Assembly: GCF_049472675.1 (NCBI RefSeq)
Contig: NZ_JAPNXM010000009.1
Span: 1 to 64,000, forward strand
Direction of reading: 5' to 3'
Length of the DNA stretch: 64,000 nt
Origin: Deferribacter thermophilus
GTDB lineage: Bacteria; Chrysiogenota; Deferribacteres; Deferribacterales; Deferribacteraceae
Position numbers and translations under genes: made by a program
Notes under the pieces: generated by a model
Told to the model about the DNA's origin: nothing
The model's database searches: none
What the model saw: only the letters and a program-made list of their open reading frames with translations
Part shown: positions 25,112 to 35,700 of the stretch, piece after piece
How the letters are laid out: every line of letters begins with the position of its first letter
Position numbering within the stretch: position 1 is the stretch's first letter

Positions 25112-26755
25112 GTGTTAAGAAGTTTAAGAATTATAAACTTTTCTGTATTTGAAGATGTATTAATTGAGTTCAGTAAAGGGCTTAATATTATTACGGGTGA
25201 AACAGGTGCTGGTAAGTCTGTTTTGATTGATTCTATAAAAATGGCATTAGGTGAGCGATTTTCAAAAGAAAAACAGAGAAAACCTGATGAAAAAACATAT
25301 ATTGAAGCAGTTTTTGAAGAAGTTAATGTTCCTGACGAGATTGTTGAACGGTATAATGTTGAAGATATTTTAGTAATCAGAAGAGAAATTGATTCAAATG
25401 GTAAAAACAAAATTTTTGTTAATGGTTATGCTATAACATTGAATGAATTAAAGATAATATCACAGTATTTGGTAGATATTCATGGTCAGCATGACCATCA
25501 GCTTTTGTTAAACCCTGAAAACCATAAAAATTACATTGATAAGTTTGTAGATAAATCAATTTTGCAAAAATTTAATGATTGTTATGAAAGATACCAAAAC
25601 CTAAAATCAAAATTGAGACAACTTATAGAAAATAGAAGTGAAATAGAATTTAAGAGGGAGCTTTTACAAAGCCAACTTAACGAGATTGAAGAGTTACAAA
25701 TTGATTTAGATAATGATTCTAAATTAGAAGATAGGATAAAATTCTTATCAAATATAGAAAAAATTAAAAATGCCATTAATAATTCTTTACAGCTGCTGAG
25801 TTATTCTGAAATTAATATTGAAGGTCTTTTAAATGAAGTATTATCAAATCTTTCTTCTATTAAAGATAGCGGGGAAAGTATCTTTAATGCTTATACAAGG
25901 GCAGAGGAGATTAGTTATTTGTTAAATGATTTAGTTTCTCAACTAGAGAGCGTATTTGATTTTGAAAATTATGACCCTGAAGAGCTTAACAACCTAATTG
26001 ATAGAAAAATAGCGATCGATAAGTTGTGTAAAAAATATGGTCCTACTTTAGAGGATGTTTTACAATACAAAGAAAATATTGTGAGTGAACTTGATTTATT
26101 AAGTGTAGATGATAATACAATAGATAAATTAAATAATGATTTAAATAATTTACTTGAAGAGTTAAAACTTCTTGATAATGAATTGTATCTTAATAGATTA
26201 AATGTTTTTAAAAAGCTAAAAAAGGATGTAGAATCGATATTGAAAGAGTTAGAGCTAAAGGATGCAGAACTATTTTTAAATTTTCAAAACTATAATGAAA
26301 TAACAAAATATGGTAGTAAAATACCTGAATTTTTACTCACTACAAACAAAGGTTTTGAACCTGCACCTTTGCATAAAATTGCATCTGGCGGTGAGTTATC
26401 TAGGATTATGCTGGCACTAAAAAGTATATTTTCTGAATATGATAGTATAAATACACTGATTTTTGATGAAGTGGATACTGGGATAAGTGGTAAAACTGCT
26501 AAAAAGGTTGGTGAAAAATTAAAAAGATTATCACAAAAAAAACAACTTATTGTTATTACACATTTGCCTGTGGTAGCAGCATTTGGTGATACACACTTTC
26601 ATATTGAAAAAACTTCAAAGGGGGATAAAACAGAGGCTATTATTAGACAATTAGATGACAATGAAAAGAAAGAGATTCTAGCTACTATGATTGCTGGAAG
26701 AGTGACAGAGCATTCATTAAAACAGGCATTGGAATTGTTGGCAGAAAATGGTTAA
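25112..26755 (+). CDS. recN: DNA repair protein RecN
   Basis: An SMC-like ATPase involved in double-strand-break repair. The 547 residues show an N-terminal ATPase half with Walker A GETGAGKS and the DIHGQHDHQLLL segment. A coiled-coil middle follows (about 150-390, Lys/Glu/Asn-rich). The C-terminal half has the ABC signature ASGGELSRIMLALK, Walker B LIFDEVDTGISG and the ITHLPVVAAFGD switch. The start is GTG with GGTGAG upstream. It overlaps dedA by 8 bases. Confidence -1.
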   Translation: MLRSLRIINFSVFEDVLIEFSKGLNIITGETGAGKSVLIDSIKMALGERFSKEKQRKPDEKTYIEAVFEEVNVPDEIVERYNVEDILVIRREIDSNGKNKIFVNGYAITLNELKIISQYLVDIHGQHDHQLLLNPENHKNYIDKFVDKSILQKFNDCYERYQNLKSKLRQLIENRSEIEFKRELLQSQLNEIEELQIDLDNDSKLEDRIKFLSNIEKIKNAINNSLQLLSYSEINIEGLLNEVLSNLSSIKDSGESIFNAYTRAEEISYLLNDLVSQLESVFDFENYDPEELNNLIDRKIAIDKLCKKYGPTLEDVLQYKENIVSELDLLSVDDNTIDKLNNDLNNLLEELKLLDNELYLNRLNVFKKLKKDVESILKELELKDAELFLNFQNYNEITKYGSKIPEFLLTTNKGFEPAPLHKIASGGELSRIMLALKSIFSEYDSINTLIFDEVDTGISGKTAKKVGEKLKRLSQKKQLIVITHLPVVAAFGDTHFHIEKTSKGDKTEAIIRQLDDNEKKEILATMIAGRVTEHSLKQALELLAENG

Positions 26756-27350
26756 ATTTTTAGCTTTTATTGTTTCAGGGATAAATCAGTTAGGTTATTT
26801 GGGAATTATATTTTTGATGACTCTTGAAAGTTCTTTTTTCCCTTTTCCCAGCGAAGTTGTTATTCCGCCTGCAGGATATCTTGCAGCTAAAGGGGAGATG
26901 AATTTAGTTTTGATTATTTTATCAGGGATATTTGGTAGTATTTTAGGTGCATTGATTAATTATTATATCGCATATAAATTTGGTAGGGTTTTTTTATTAA
27001 AATATGGGAAGTATGTTTTTTTAGATGAATCAAAGTTTAATAAAATAGAGCAATTTTTTAACAAACATGGTGAAATAACAACTTTTATAGGCAGACTTTT
27101 ACCTGGCATAAGACAGTATATATCTTTTCCTGCAGGTTTGGCAAAAATGGATCTTTTTAAATTTATTCTATTTACTGCTATTGGAGCTGGAATTTGGGTT
27201 GTTATTTTAGCGTATGTGGGTTATTTTGTTGGAAATAATATTGAGCTGGTTAAAAAGAACCTACATGTTATAACCATATATATGATACCCATTTTGGCTA
27301 TTATAGTTATAATTTATGTTTTGTTTACAAAAAGGAGAGGTAAAATATGA
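26748..27350 (+). CDS. DedA-family membrane protein
   Basis: An integral inner-membrane protein of the DedA/VTT superfamily, members of which act as undecaprenyl-phosphate or lipid flippases and support envelope homeostasis. The 200 residues contain the family marks LESSFFPFPSEVVIPPAGYLAA near the N-terminus and FIGRLLPGIRQYISFPAG in the middle. Four to five hydrophobic segments are visible. It overlaps recN upstream and the M23 peptidase gene downstream by 4 bases, suggesting one transcript from recN to the peptidase. Confidence -1.
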   Translation: MVKFLAFIVSGINQLGYLGIIFLMTLESSFFPFPSEVVIPPAGYLAAKGEMNLVLIILSGIFGSILGALINYYIAYKFGRVFLLKYGKYVFLDESKFNKIEQFFNKHGEITTFIGRLLPGIRQYISFPAGLAKMDLFKFILFTAIGAGIWVVILAYVGYFVGNNIELVKKNLHVITIYMIPILAIIVIIYVLFTKRRGKI

Positions 27351-28456
27351 GGATTTTTAAGTATATATTGGTTTTAATTTTTATCTGCTATAATCTTTTC
27401 GCATTTGAGGTAAAATTTGGTGATACTTTATTTGGCATTTTAAAAAGCTATATGAGTCCTAAGGATATTTTAGATATTTCTAAAGAATTAAAAAAACTTG
27501 ATTTTGAATTAAAGGCTGGACAGAAATATGAAATTAAAAATGATAAAATAGTTTTTCATGATGGGATAGCAAGAGATATTATTGTTGATTTAGATACAAA
27601 GGTTGTTAAAGAAGTTAGATATTCTATAAATAAGCTTGTTACAGTTGTTTCAGGAGAGATTGAAGATAGCCTTTTTGGAGCGGTTGTGAAAACGGGTGAA
27701 GATGAAATTTTGGCTGTTAGGTTGGCTGAGATTTTTGAATGGGAAATCGATTTCTTTAAAGATATCAGAAAAGGTGATGAATTTTATGTAGTGGTCGAAA
27801 AATTATTTTGTAAAGGGAAGTTTATAGGATATGGCAAGATTTTGGGTGCAGATTTCGTTAATAAAGGTAGACATATAAGAGCTCTATATTATGAAAATAA
27901 ATATACAAAAGGTTATTTTACACCTGAAGGGGAGTCCCTTAAAAAAGGTTTTTTAAAAGCTCCTTTAAAGTTTGGAAGGATTACATCAACCTTCAAATAC
28001 AGAAGATTACATCCTGTTTTAAAGGTTTATAGACCACATTATGGTGTTGATTATGCAGCACCGATTGGAACCCCTATTCATGCCACAGCTGATGGAAGGG
28101 TAGTTGCAAAAAGTTATTCGAAATCTAATGGTTATTATGTAAAAATAAAACATAATAACGGTTATTATACTTATTATTTACACATGTCTAAATTTAAAAA
28201 AGGTTTAAAAGTTGGCTCTTATGTTAGACAGGGGGATGTTATCGGTTATGTTGGTATGACAGGTTATGCAAGTGGTCCTCATGTTGACTATAGAATTAAA
28301 AAAAATGGGAGATGGATTAACCCTTTACATTTTAAATCCCCTTCAAAAAAGCTTTCAAAAAATATGATAGCTGATTTTTTAGCTAAAACTAATTATGTGG
28401 CCTCTCTGTTAGACTCATCTTATTACAAGTTTGCGAAATTGTTTATTACAAGATAG
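27347..28456 (+). CDS. M23-family peptidoglycan peptidase
   Basis: An exported metallopeptidase that likely cuts peptide cross-links in the wall. The 369-residue precursor has a signal peptide (about 1-20), a LysM/OapA-like N-terminal region, and a central domain like that of MepM proteins. The LytM domain from about residue 225 has HYGVDYAAP with zinc ligands His and Asp, and YLHMS with the catalytic His. The last motif reads GPHVDYR, where the usual HxH is HxD, so Asp replaces the third zinc ligand. It overlaps dedA by 4 bases. A degenerate but active site is likely, though not proven. Confidence -1.
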   Translation: MRIFKYILVLIFICYNLFAFEVKFGDTLFGILKSYMSPKDILDISKELKKLDFELKAGQKYEIKNDKIVFHDGIARDIIVDLDTKVVKEVRYSINKLVTVVSGEIEDSLFGAVVKTGEDEILAVRLAEIFEWEIDFFKDIRKGDEFYVVVEKLFCKGKFIGYGKILGADFVNKGRHIRALYYENKYTKGYFTPEGESLKKGFLKAPLKFGRITSTFKYRRLHPVLKVYRPHYGVDYAAPIGTPIHATADGRVVAKSYSKSNGYYVKIKHNNGYYTYYLHMSKFKKGLKVGSYVRQGDVIGYVGMTGYASGPHVDYRIKKNGRWINPLHFKSPSKKLSKNMIADFLAKTNYVASLLDSSYYKFAKLFITR

Positions 28457-28473
28457 ATTAAGTTTTATAATGA

Positions 28474-28501
28474 TTGCCTTGCCTATTAGTTGTGGTATAA
28501 T
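28474..28501 (+). promoter_or_regulatory. radC promoter with start site on the ATG
   Basis: TTGCCT (28474-28479), 16 bases and a perfect TATAAT (28496-28501) are followed by only 6 bases before the ATG at 28508. Transcription should begin at or beside the A of ATG, giving a leaderless message. Confidence -1.
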
Positions 28502-28507
28502 ATAGTT

Positions 28508-29179
28508 ATGAAATCTAAAATTCCGCACTATCTTGGGCATAGAAAAAGGTTGAAAGATAGATTTATAAAAAATCCTAACTCATTAGCAGATTATGAGATT
28601 ATAGAGCTTTTACTGGGATATGTAATCCGTGGAAAAGATGTGAAGCCTCAAGCTAAAAAGGTCATTGAGAAATTAAATGGGATAGAGAATATTTTTCAGA
28701 TAAACGATAAAATAGATGGTATTGGTAGTGAGTCGGTTTTGTTTTTTAAAATTATAAAAGAGCTATATAAAAGGTGCGAATATGCAAAAATAAAAAGTAG
28801 TGAATCTATTTTAAATACACCGTCTGCTGTATATAATTTTATTAAATATGAAATAGGTTTTGACGAAACAGAAAAGTTAGTGGCAATCTTTCTTGATTCA
28901 AAGGGTGGAGTAAAAGAGTATAATATTTTAAGTAATGGAAGCGTTAATGAATCCTATTTCCCCCCAAAAGAGATTGCTAAAATGGCTCTTATAAAAAATG
29001 CTGTGGGTGTAATTATTGCTCATAATCATCCTTCAGGTAATTTAAAAGCATCAAATAGCGATATTAGGTATACTAAGAATGTTAAGGATGCATTAAATGT
29101 TGTCGATATCGCTCTCATAGATCACATTATAGTTTCGCATAAAGGGTTTTTATCTTTTAAACAGGAGGGATTACTATGA
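28508..29179 (+). CDS. radC: RadC/JAB-domain protein
   Basis: A RadC-family protein (223 residues from the ATG at 28508). The N-terminal helix-hairpin-helix UPF0758 region (HRKRLKDRFIKNP, DYEIIELLLGYVI) is followed by the JAB metalloprotease-like domain with HNHPSGNLKASNSD (HxHx7SxxD) near residue 180. The function is not settled; the old link to repair was withdrawn, and roles in natural transformation have been suggested. No Shine-Dalgarno precedes the ATG, in keeping with the leaderless promoter. An upstream TTG at 28490 would lie inside the promoter. Overlaps the next gene by 4 bases. Confidence -1.
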   Translation: MKSKIPHYLGHRKRLKDRFIKNPNSLADYEIIELLLGYVIRGKDVKPQAKKVIEKLNGIENIFQINDKIDGIGSESVLFFKIIKELYKRCEYAKIKSSESILNTPSAVYNFIKYEIGFDETEKLVAIFLDSKGGVKEYNILSNGSVNESYFPPKEIAKMALIKNAVGVIIAHNHPSGNLKASNSDIRYTKNVKDALNVVDIALIDHIIVSHKGFLSFKQEGLL

Positions 29180-30558
29180 AAAAAATATTAGGCTTTTTTT
29201 TACTATCGTTTACCTTATTAGTTGCAGCTGGTTGGGGATCTACAGTTAATATTTATAAAGATGTTATTTATTATAAACCTGACCTAAAAAGTAATTTTAT
29301 AGGTTTTAATAATAGTGTGAATGTAAAGTGTAATGGTGATATTGCTAAATTGATTGCAAAAGATGAATTAAATGAAAAATGTTATTTATGTTATTATTAC
29401 AATAAAAATCAGAGTTTAACATTACAGCTTGAAAAGCTAAATACTGCCTATGAGACTACCAATATTTTACTCAAAAATGTAACAGTTAATTCAAATGATT
29501 TTTTTGATTTTAACCAAAGATTAACAAATGAGCTTTTTAATATTAAAAGTGAAATTAAGAAAGTCAATAAAGAGTTAAAAGAAATAGATAATGTTTTTAA
29601 GAGATCTGCTCCAAATAATTCACCTTTTTATTTAGAAACATCAAAATGTGATGATATCGAGTTAAAATTCTCTGGAATTAAATTTGATCTTTACAATACT
29701 TTAACAGTGGATTCGATAAGCGAAAACAAAGCTAAAATTAGGGTAGTTAAAAAAGTTGGTTTGATAAATAAGAGTGGGGTAGATATTTTAGCAAAAGAAG
29801 CTAAACTATTTTTGAAAAGAAGTGAAAATGTTGAAGGTAACTTGAAATTTTCTCCATGGTTAGTAGATGTTTTTCAACCAATTAGAGCTTTTATGAAAGC
29901 TAAAAGTATCGAAAAAAGTGACTTAAGTTTGGAAGATTATCAGGAAGGTTCTGTCGAATCAGAAGGGAACAGAGTATATTCTATTAAAAATTTGGTACTA
30001 CCATCTGATGGGAGTAAAAAAGAGTTTATCTTAAATAGCATGGTAGTATTTGCCGATTATGGTCTTATTACTTACCCCTATTTGTCAAAAAGTGTTTATA
30101 GAGAAATTACATTTGATGTCCCTTTTGATTTAGAAAATAACCTATGGCAAATAAGGATAGGAAATGAGGTTTTTAGCAATGTTAAAGGGTTTTTAGAAAA
30201 AGACAGATATACCTTATTAGCTGGGAAAGTGTATGACATAAAAGTGGATAGAAATAGATTAATTGATTTTCAGGAAGAAGCAGGTTTTTTTGGTAATAAA
30301 AAGAGGATAAAGGATGGTTATCTGATTTCTCTGAGCAACATCTCTAATAAAAGTTATCTTATAAAAGTTGTAGATAGAATTCCAGTTTCAAAAAATGAAA
30401 AAATCAAGGTTGAAGATGTTCAGATTAACAATGATAACTGTGAAATAAAAAAGGATGGGAAGCTATTGTGCAATATAAGATTAGATTCAAATCAAAATGT
30501 TGATATCAAAGTTACTTTTACTATTTTATACGATAAGGATATCGAAATAAATTACTGA
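29176..30558 (+). CDS. Exported DUF4139-domain protein
   Basis: The 460-residue protein has a signal peptide (cleavage near residue 18, VAAG). A helical region (about 80-140) follows, and then a DUF4139-like C-terminal half typified by LVLPSDGSKKEFIL, RDRYTLLAGKVYDIKVDRN, and SYLIKVVDRIPVSKNEKIKVED. Proteins with this domain (MuiA-like) are secreted and of unknown function. The GGAGGG RBS lies at the end of radC, and the ATGA overlap shows coupling. Four Cys residues in the mature part could pair in the periplasm. Confidence -1.
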   Translation: MKKILGFFLLSFTLLVAAGWGSTVNIYKDVIYYKPDLKSNFIGFNNSVNVKCNGDIAKLIAKDELNEKCYLCYYYNKNQSLTLQLEKLNTAYETTNILLKNVTVNSNDFFDFNQRLTNELFNIKSEIKKVNKELKEIDNVFKRSAPNNSPFYLETSKCDDIELKFSGIKFDLYNTLTVDSISENKAKIRVVKKVGLINKSGVDILAKEAKLFLKRSENVEGNLKFSPWLVDVFQPIRAFMKAKSIEKSDLSLEDYQEGSVESEGNRVYSIKNLVLPSDGSKKEFILNSMVVFADYGLITYPYLSKSVYREITFDVPFDLENNLWQIRIGNEVFSNVKGFLEKDRYTLLAGKVYDIKVDRNRLIDFQEEAGFFGNKKRIKDGYLISLSNISNKSYLIKVVDRIPVSKNEKIKVEDVQINNDNCEIKKDGKLLCNIRLDSNQNVDIKVTFTILYDKDIEINY

Positions 30559-30565
30559 GGTTTAT

Positions 30566-31453
30566 ATGAAAATTTTTTTAACGGGTGGTACAGGCTTTGT
30601 CGGTACCGAAATTTTAAAATATGTATTATCAAAAGATTATGAAGTTTCTTTGCTTGTTAGAAATCCTGATAAGGTAAAGATTAAAAATGAAAAAATTGAT
30701 ATTATTGTTGGTGATGTTTTAAGACCTGAGACTTACCGTGATAAACTAAACGATGTAGATTGTGTTATTCACCTTGTGGGAATTATTAGAGAAATTCCTA
30801 AAAATGGGGTAACATTCCAAAAATACCATTTTCAAGCTACTAAAATGATTGTAGATGCAGCTAAAGAGGCTGATGTAAAAAGGTTTATTCACATGTCTGC
30901 TAATGGAGCTAGAAACGATGCTATTACAGATTATCATAAAACAAAATATTTAGCTGAGGAGTATGTTAGAAATTCAGGTCTTACATATACTATTTTTAAA
31001 CCTTCCGTAATCTATGGGGAAGGTGATTCTTTTATAAATATGTTAAATGATTTTCTGAAGAAAACACCAGTTTTTAGCTATTTTGGGGATGGAAGTTATC
31101 CTATGCAGCCTGTTTATGTCGCTGATGTTGCTAAAATATTTGTTGATGCTATTGAAAACAGTAATACGTTCAATAAAACATTTACTGTATGCGGGCCAAA
31201 AGTTTTAAGTTATAAAGAATTGTTAAAACTGATTTGTGAAGTTACTAATAAAAAGAGACTATTTATCCCAATCCCTGAGTTTATAATAAATATTATGATT
31301 ATGTTGTTTGGAAAGTTTCAATGGTTCCCTCTAACAAGAGATCAATTTGAAATGCTTAGAGAGGGTAATACTTGCGAAAATATGGATATATATGAAATTT
31401 TAGGTATAAAACCAAAGAACTTAAAAGAGGTTTTAATAACATACTTAAAATAA
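30566..31453 (+). CDS. NAD(P)-binding epimerase-like protein (NDUFA9-type atypical SDR)
   Basis: An extended SDR-like Rossmann protein of 295 residues with the nucleotide motif TGGTGFVG at the N-terminus, VGDVLRPETY, and HMSANGA. The closest form is the complex-I NDUFA9-like atypical SDR group, which often acts in quinone or lipid handling. A YxxxK pair (YHKTK) is present. The substrate is unknown. It starts 8 bases after the DUF4139 gene and ends at a strong terminator, closing the radC operon. Confidence -1.
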   Translation: MKIFLTGGTGFVGTEILKYVLSKDYEVSLLVRNPDKVKIKNEKIDIIVGDVLRPETYRDKLNDVDCVIHLVGIIREIPKNGVTFQKYHFQATKMIVDAAKEADVKRFIHMSANGARNDAITDYHKTKYLAEEYVRNSGLTYTIFKPSVIYGEGDSFINMLNDFLKKTPVFSYFGDGSYPMQPVYVADVAKIFVDAIENSNTFNKTFTVCGPKVLSYKELLKLICEVTNKKRLFIPIPEFIINIMIMLFGKFQWFPLTRDQFEMLREGNTCENMDIYEILGIKPKNLKEVLITYLK

Positions 31454-31456
31454 GAT

Positions 31457-31485
31457 TAGGGTGTGTTATTACACCCTATTTTTTT
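31457..31485. terminator. Bidirectional terminator between the epimerase gene and pyrE
   Basis: An 8-bp stem (TAGGGTGT/ACACCCTA) with a 6-base loop is followed by seven T on the plus strand. It overlaps the pyrE stop region on the minus strand, where A/T-rich sequence also follows. Confidence -1.
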
Positions 31486-32054
31486 ATAAATCTACTTCCA
31501 GGCTTTTCAATAGGTACACCTTGTTTACAAAGAGGGCAATTTTCAGGTTCATAAGTTTCTACATTTATTCTAAGTAAAGGGTAAAATTCGTAGTCAAATT
31601 TTGCGTTGCCATTACTTCTATCAATTAGACTGCATATAGCAACCACTTCAGCGCCATGTTCTAAAACAGCATCTATACACTCTTTTGTGGATTTGCCTGT
31701 GGTTACTACATCTTCAGCAATTAAAACTTTTTCCCCTTTTTCTAAGGTAAAACCTCTCCTTAGTGTCATTTTCCCATCTACTCTTTCAGTAAATATAGCT
31801 CGTTTTTTTAATATTCTTGCTAATTCATATCCAAACCTAATACCTCCAATAGCAGGACTGACAACTGTTACAAAATTTAGATGATAAATCTCTTTAACTA
31901 ATTCTTTGATAATTTCCTCTGCAATTACAGGGTATTGCATAACTAAAGCTGATTGTAAATATGTATCACTATGAAGACCTGAAGATAATAAAAAGTGCCC
32001 TTTTAAGAGTGCGTTATGTCTTTTATAAATTTCTAAGATTTCATTCTTATCCAT
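31476..32054 (-). CDS. pyrE: Orotate phosphoribosyltransferase
   Basis: Adds ribose phosphate from PRPP to orotate in pyrimidine synthesis. The 192-residue protein has the PRPP loop VLIAEDVVTTGKST, the FSSGLHSDTY-like N-terminal segment (LLSSGLHSDTYLQS) and the flexible-loop residues ERVDGKMTLRRGF. A C-terminal extension with CPLCKQG could bind metal and is common in one PyrE subgroup. It overlaps pyrF by 8 bases, so the last two steps of UMP synthesis are coupled. Confidence -1.
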   Translation of the reverse strand: MDKNEILEIYKRHNALLKGHFLLSSGLHSDTYLQSALVMQYPVIAEEIIKELVKEIYHLNFVTVVSPAIGGIRFGYELARILKKRAIFTERVDGKMTLRRGFTLEKGEKVLIAEDVVTTGKSTKECIDAVLEHGAEVVAICSLIDRSNGNAKFDYEFYPLLRINVETYEPENCPLCKQGVPIEKPGSRFIKK

Positions 32055-32742
32055 TTAGCTCCTCCTTAATCAGTTTTACTGTATTTTTTGGATCTTGTGA
32101 TTGAGTAACTGGTCTGCCTATTACCATAAAATCTGTTCCCATTTTTTTAGCATCTTTAGGAGTAACAACCCTTTTTTGATCATCAATATTATTAGAAGCA
32201 AGCCTAATCCCAGGGGTTACAGTGATAAATTCTTTTCCAAGATGTTTTTTTATTAGAGGTGTTTCTTTTGCTGAAGATACTACTCCATCAAGACCTGCAT
32301 CTTTCCCAATAGTAGCTAAATGTAGTACATAGTCTGCAGAACTACTAAAGTTAATACTATATTGATTTAGATAATTTTCATCAAGCGAAGTTAATAATGT
32401 AACACCAATTATTAAAACATCACTGTTTATAGATTTTACAGCGTCAACTGTATCTCTCATCATGTCATAGCCACCCTGTATGTGAAGGTTAAACATAAAA
32501 ACTCCTTTTTTGGCTGCTGCCAGTGATGCTTTTTTTACAGTGTTTGGTATATCATGAAATTTTAAGTCAAGAAAAACTTTTTTATTTTTTGATACTAAAT
32601 AATCAATCAGTTTTTCTCCAATAGATAAATATGCTTCTAATCCAATCTTATAAAATGTTATTTCTTTGTCTAATGTTTCTACAATATTTTTTGCATTATC
32701 AAAATCTGAAAAATCAAGAGCAACTATTATCTCTGGTTTCAT
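32047..32742 (-). CDS. pyrF: Orotidine 5'-phosphate decarboxylase
   Basis: Decarboxylates OMP to UMP. The 231-residue TIM barrel carries the catalytic Lys-Asp array in FLDLKFHDIPNTV, plus ALDFSDFDNA at the N-terminus and MVIGRPVTQSQDP near the C-terminus. The C-terminal motif and length are normal for type 1 enzymes. It leads the pyrF-pyrE pair. A terminator from nifJ lies just upstream, so it either has its own promoter or depends on read-through. Confidence -1.
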   Translation of the reverse strand: MKPEIIVALDFSDFDNAKNIVETLDKEITFYKIGLEAYLSIGEKLIDYLVSKNKKVFLDLKFHDIPNTVKKASLAAAKKGVFMFNLHIQGGYDMMRDTVDAVKSINSDVLIIGVTLLTSLDENYLNQYSINFSSSADYVLHLATIGKDAGLDGVVSSAKETPLIKKHLGKEFITVTPGIRLASNNIDDQKRVVTPKDAKKMGTDFMVIGRPVTQSQDPKNTVKLIKEELNG

Positions 32743-32756
32743 ATCTACCTCTAAAC

Positions 32757-32784
32757 ATAAAAAAAGCGGGGATTTACCCCGCTT
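32757..32784 (-). terminator. Intrinsic terminator of nifJ
   Basis: On the minus strand AAGCGGGG and CCCCGCTT form an 8-bp GC-rich stem with a 5-base loop, followed by a T run (the A run at 32757-32765 on the plus strand). It lies just after the nifJ stop. Confidence -1.
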
Positions 32785-32785
32785 A

Positions 32786-35700
32786 TTAATTCTCTTCAGA
32801 ACATTCTAACTTGGTAGCTAACTGCTTGTAAATACTAAATCTTCTTTTGACACTTTCATCGAGAGCTTCAGCAAGCATCTTTGCTCTATCTGGGAACATC
32901 TTAGCAACCGCTCTAAATCTGTTTTCAGCTTTAAGTACTTCGGATACTGATTTCTTCAATTCTTTTGTATCAAGTTGAAGTGGGTTTTTACCCTGCTCTG
33001 CAAGTCTTGGGTCAAATCTATAAAGTAGCCAGTATCCAGATTGAACAGCTAATCTCTGATGCTCAACCCCTTTACTCATATCAATACCGTGAGCGATACA
33101 GTGGCTGTTAGCGATTATGAGTGATGGGCCATCATAGCTTTCTGCTTCAACGAATGCTTTGATACATTGAGCTGGATTTGAAAGTGAAACCTGAGCCACA
33201 TAAACATGCCCATAACTCATAGCCATCATACCAAGGTCTTTTTTAGGGTTTTCTTTACCGCTAAAAGCAAATTTTGCAAAAGAACCGATATTAGTCGCTT
33301 TAGATGATTGCCCACCAGTGTTTGAGTAAACCTCTGTATCAAGAACAAGTATGTTTACATTATTTTTTTGTGCTAATACATGATCTAAACCACCATAACC
33401 GATATCATATGCCCAACCATCTCCACCAATAATCCATATAGACTTTTTGATTAGATAGTCAGCAACATCATAAAGTAATTTAGCTTTATTATCATCAAGC
33501 CCTTTTAGTATCTCTTTAAGTTTAGCAACTCTTTCTCTCTGTTTTTCAATACCTACTTGATCAGATTGGTCTGCATTAAGGATTTCTTCTGCTAAATCTG
33601 CTCCAACTTTATCTTTTAATTCGGTTAATAGCTCAGTAGCTTGTTGTTTAAATTTTTCTACAGCCAAGCTCATACCAAAACCGAATTCTGCATTATCTTC
33701 AAAAAGTGAATTTGACCAAGCTGGGCCTCTACCATCAGCTCTTTTTGTGTAAGGTGTTGTTGGGAGGTTACCACCATATATCGATGAACAACCTGTAGCA
33801 TTGGCAATAATTGCTCTATCTCCAAAAAGATGTGTAACAAGTCTTACATAAGGTGTTTCACCACAACCAGCACAAGCTCCAGAAAATTCAAACAGATGTG
33901 GAGCAAGCTGACTACCTTTTAGTGTGGCTTTATTGTATTTTGAGTAATCTAAATCAGGGATTGTTAAGAAAAATTCCCAGTTTTTGCTTTCTTGTTCTCT
34001 AATAGGTGGTTGAGGTACCATATTGATTGCTTTTTTAGTTGGATCAGTTTTACTTTTAGCAGGACAGTTATAAACACAAGCACCACAACCTGTACAATCT
34101 TCAACTGATACCTGAATAGTAAATTTCATACCTGCAAACTCTTTGCCTTTCGCATCTACTGCTTTAAATGTTTCTGGTGCATTTTCCAAGTATTTTGGAT
34201 CATAAACTTTCATTCTAATTGTAGCGTGTGGACATACAAATGAGCAGATACCACACTGAATACAAACCTCTGGATCCCATTCAGGAACATTTAGAGCAAT
34301 ATTTCTTTTTTCATATTTAGATGTACCTGTTGGATAAGTTCCATCATCTGGAAGCCATGAAACAGGGATATCATCCCCTTCCATTGCAATCATTTTGCTA
34401 ATAGCTTTTCTAACTATTTCTGGAGCATCTGGATTGTCTATATATTTATGCATTTTTGTATTAGAAGTAATTTGTTTTGGATAGTTTACTTCGTAAACTT
34501 CATTCATTCCAGCTTCTACAGCTTTAATGTTCATATTAACCACTTCATCACCATATTTTCCATAAGTTTTCTTAATAGCGTCTTTAATAGCATCAACAGC
34601 TTTATCAAATGGGATAACATTTGATATTTTAAAGAATGCTGTTTGAAGGATTACATTTACTCTTCCACCAAGCCCTATTTCTTCTGCTATTTTGTTAGCA
34701 TTTATTACATAAAACTTAGCTTCTTTTTCGATAATTTGTTCTTGAACCTCTTTTGGAAGTTTATCCCATACTTCATCTTTTGTATAAATGCTGTTGAGCA
34801 AGAAGATTCCGCCCTTTTTAAGTGGTTTTAAAATATCGTACTGCTCCAAGAATGAAAAGTTGTGACATGCAACAAAGTCAGCTTCTTGTATTAAGTAAGA
34901 ACTTCTAATTGGTCTTTTACCAAATCTTACATGAGAAACAGTCATTGAGCCAGATTTCTTTGAGTCATACACAAAGTAAGCCTGAACAAAGTTATCTGTC
35001 AATTCACCGATAATTTTTGCAGAGTTTTTGTTTGCTCCAACTGTACCATCTGAGCCAAGACCATAAAACATCCCGTTGAAAACATCATCCTGAGGTGTAA
35101 GCCAATTTGGATCGTAATCAAGGCTTTTAAAAGTAACATCATCTTTGATACCAACTGAGAAACCGTTGATTGGCTCATCTTTATCAAGGTTATCAAATAC
35201 AGCTTTAACCATAGCAGGTGTGAAATCTTTAGAACCTAAGCCATATCTACCACCTACAATTACTGGATATCTATTAAAGTTAACCATCTTTTTCTGCATT
35301 GCTTCGCCAATAGCAGTTCTAACGTCTAAGTAAAGTGGTTCACCAAGAGAGCCTGGTTCTTTTGTCCTGTCAAGAACAGCTATCTTTTTAACAGTTTTTG
35401 GAAGAGCATTTATAAACGCTTCTAGAGGGAATGGTCTGAATAATCTGATCTTTAATACGCCAACTTTTTCACCCAATGAGTTGAGATATTCTACTGTCTC
35501 ATGAGCTACATCAGCACCAGAACCCATAATTACAATAACTTTTTCTGCATCTGGTGCACCTACATAATCAACAAGGTTGTATCTTCTGCCTGTAAGTTCA
35601 AAAAATTTGTCCATTTGCTTTTGAACAATTGAAGGTACCTTTTCGTAATATTTATTTACAGCTTCTCTACTTTGGAAGAAAACATCTGGGTTTTGTGAGG

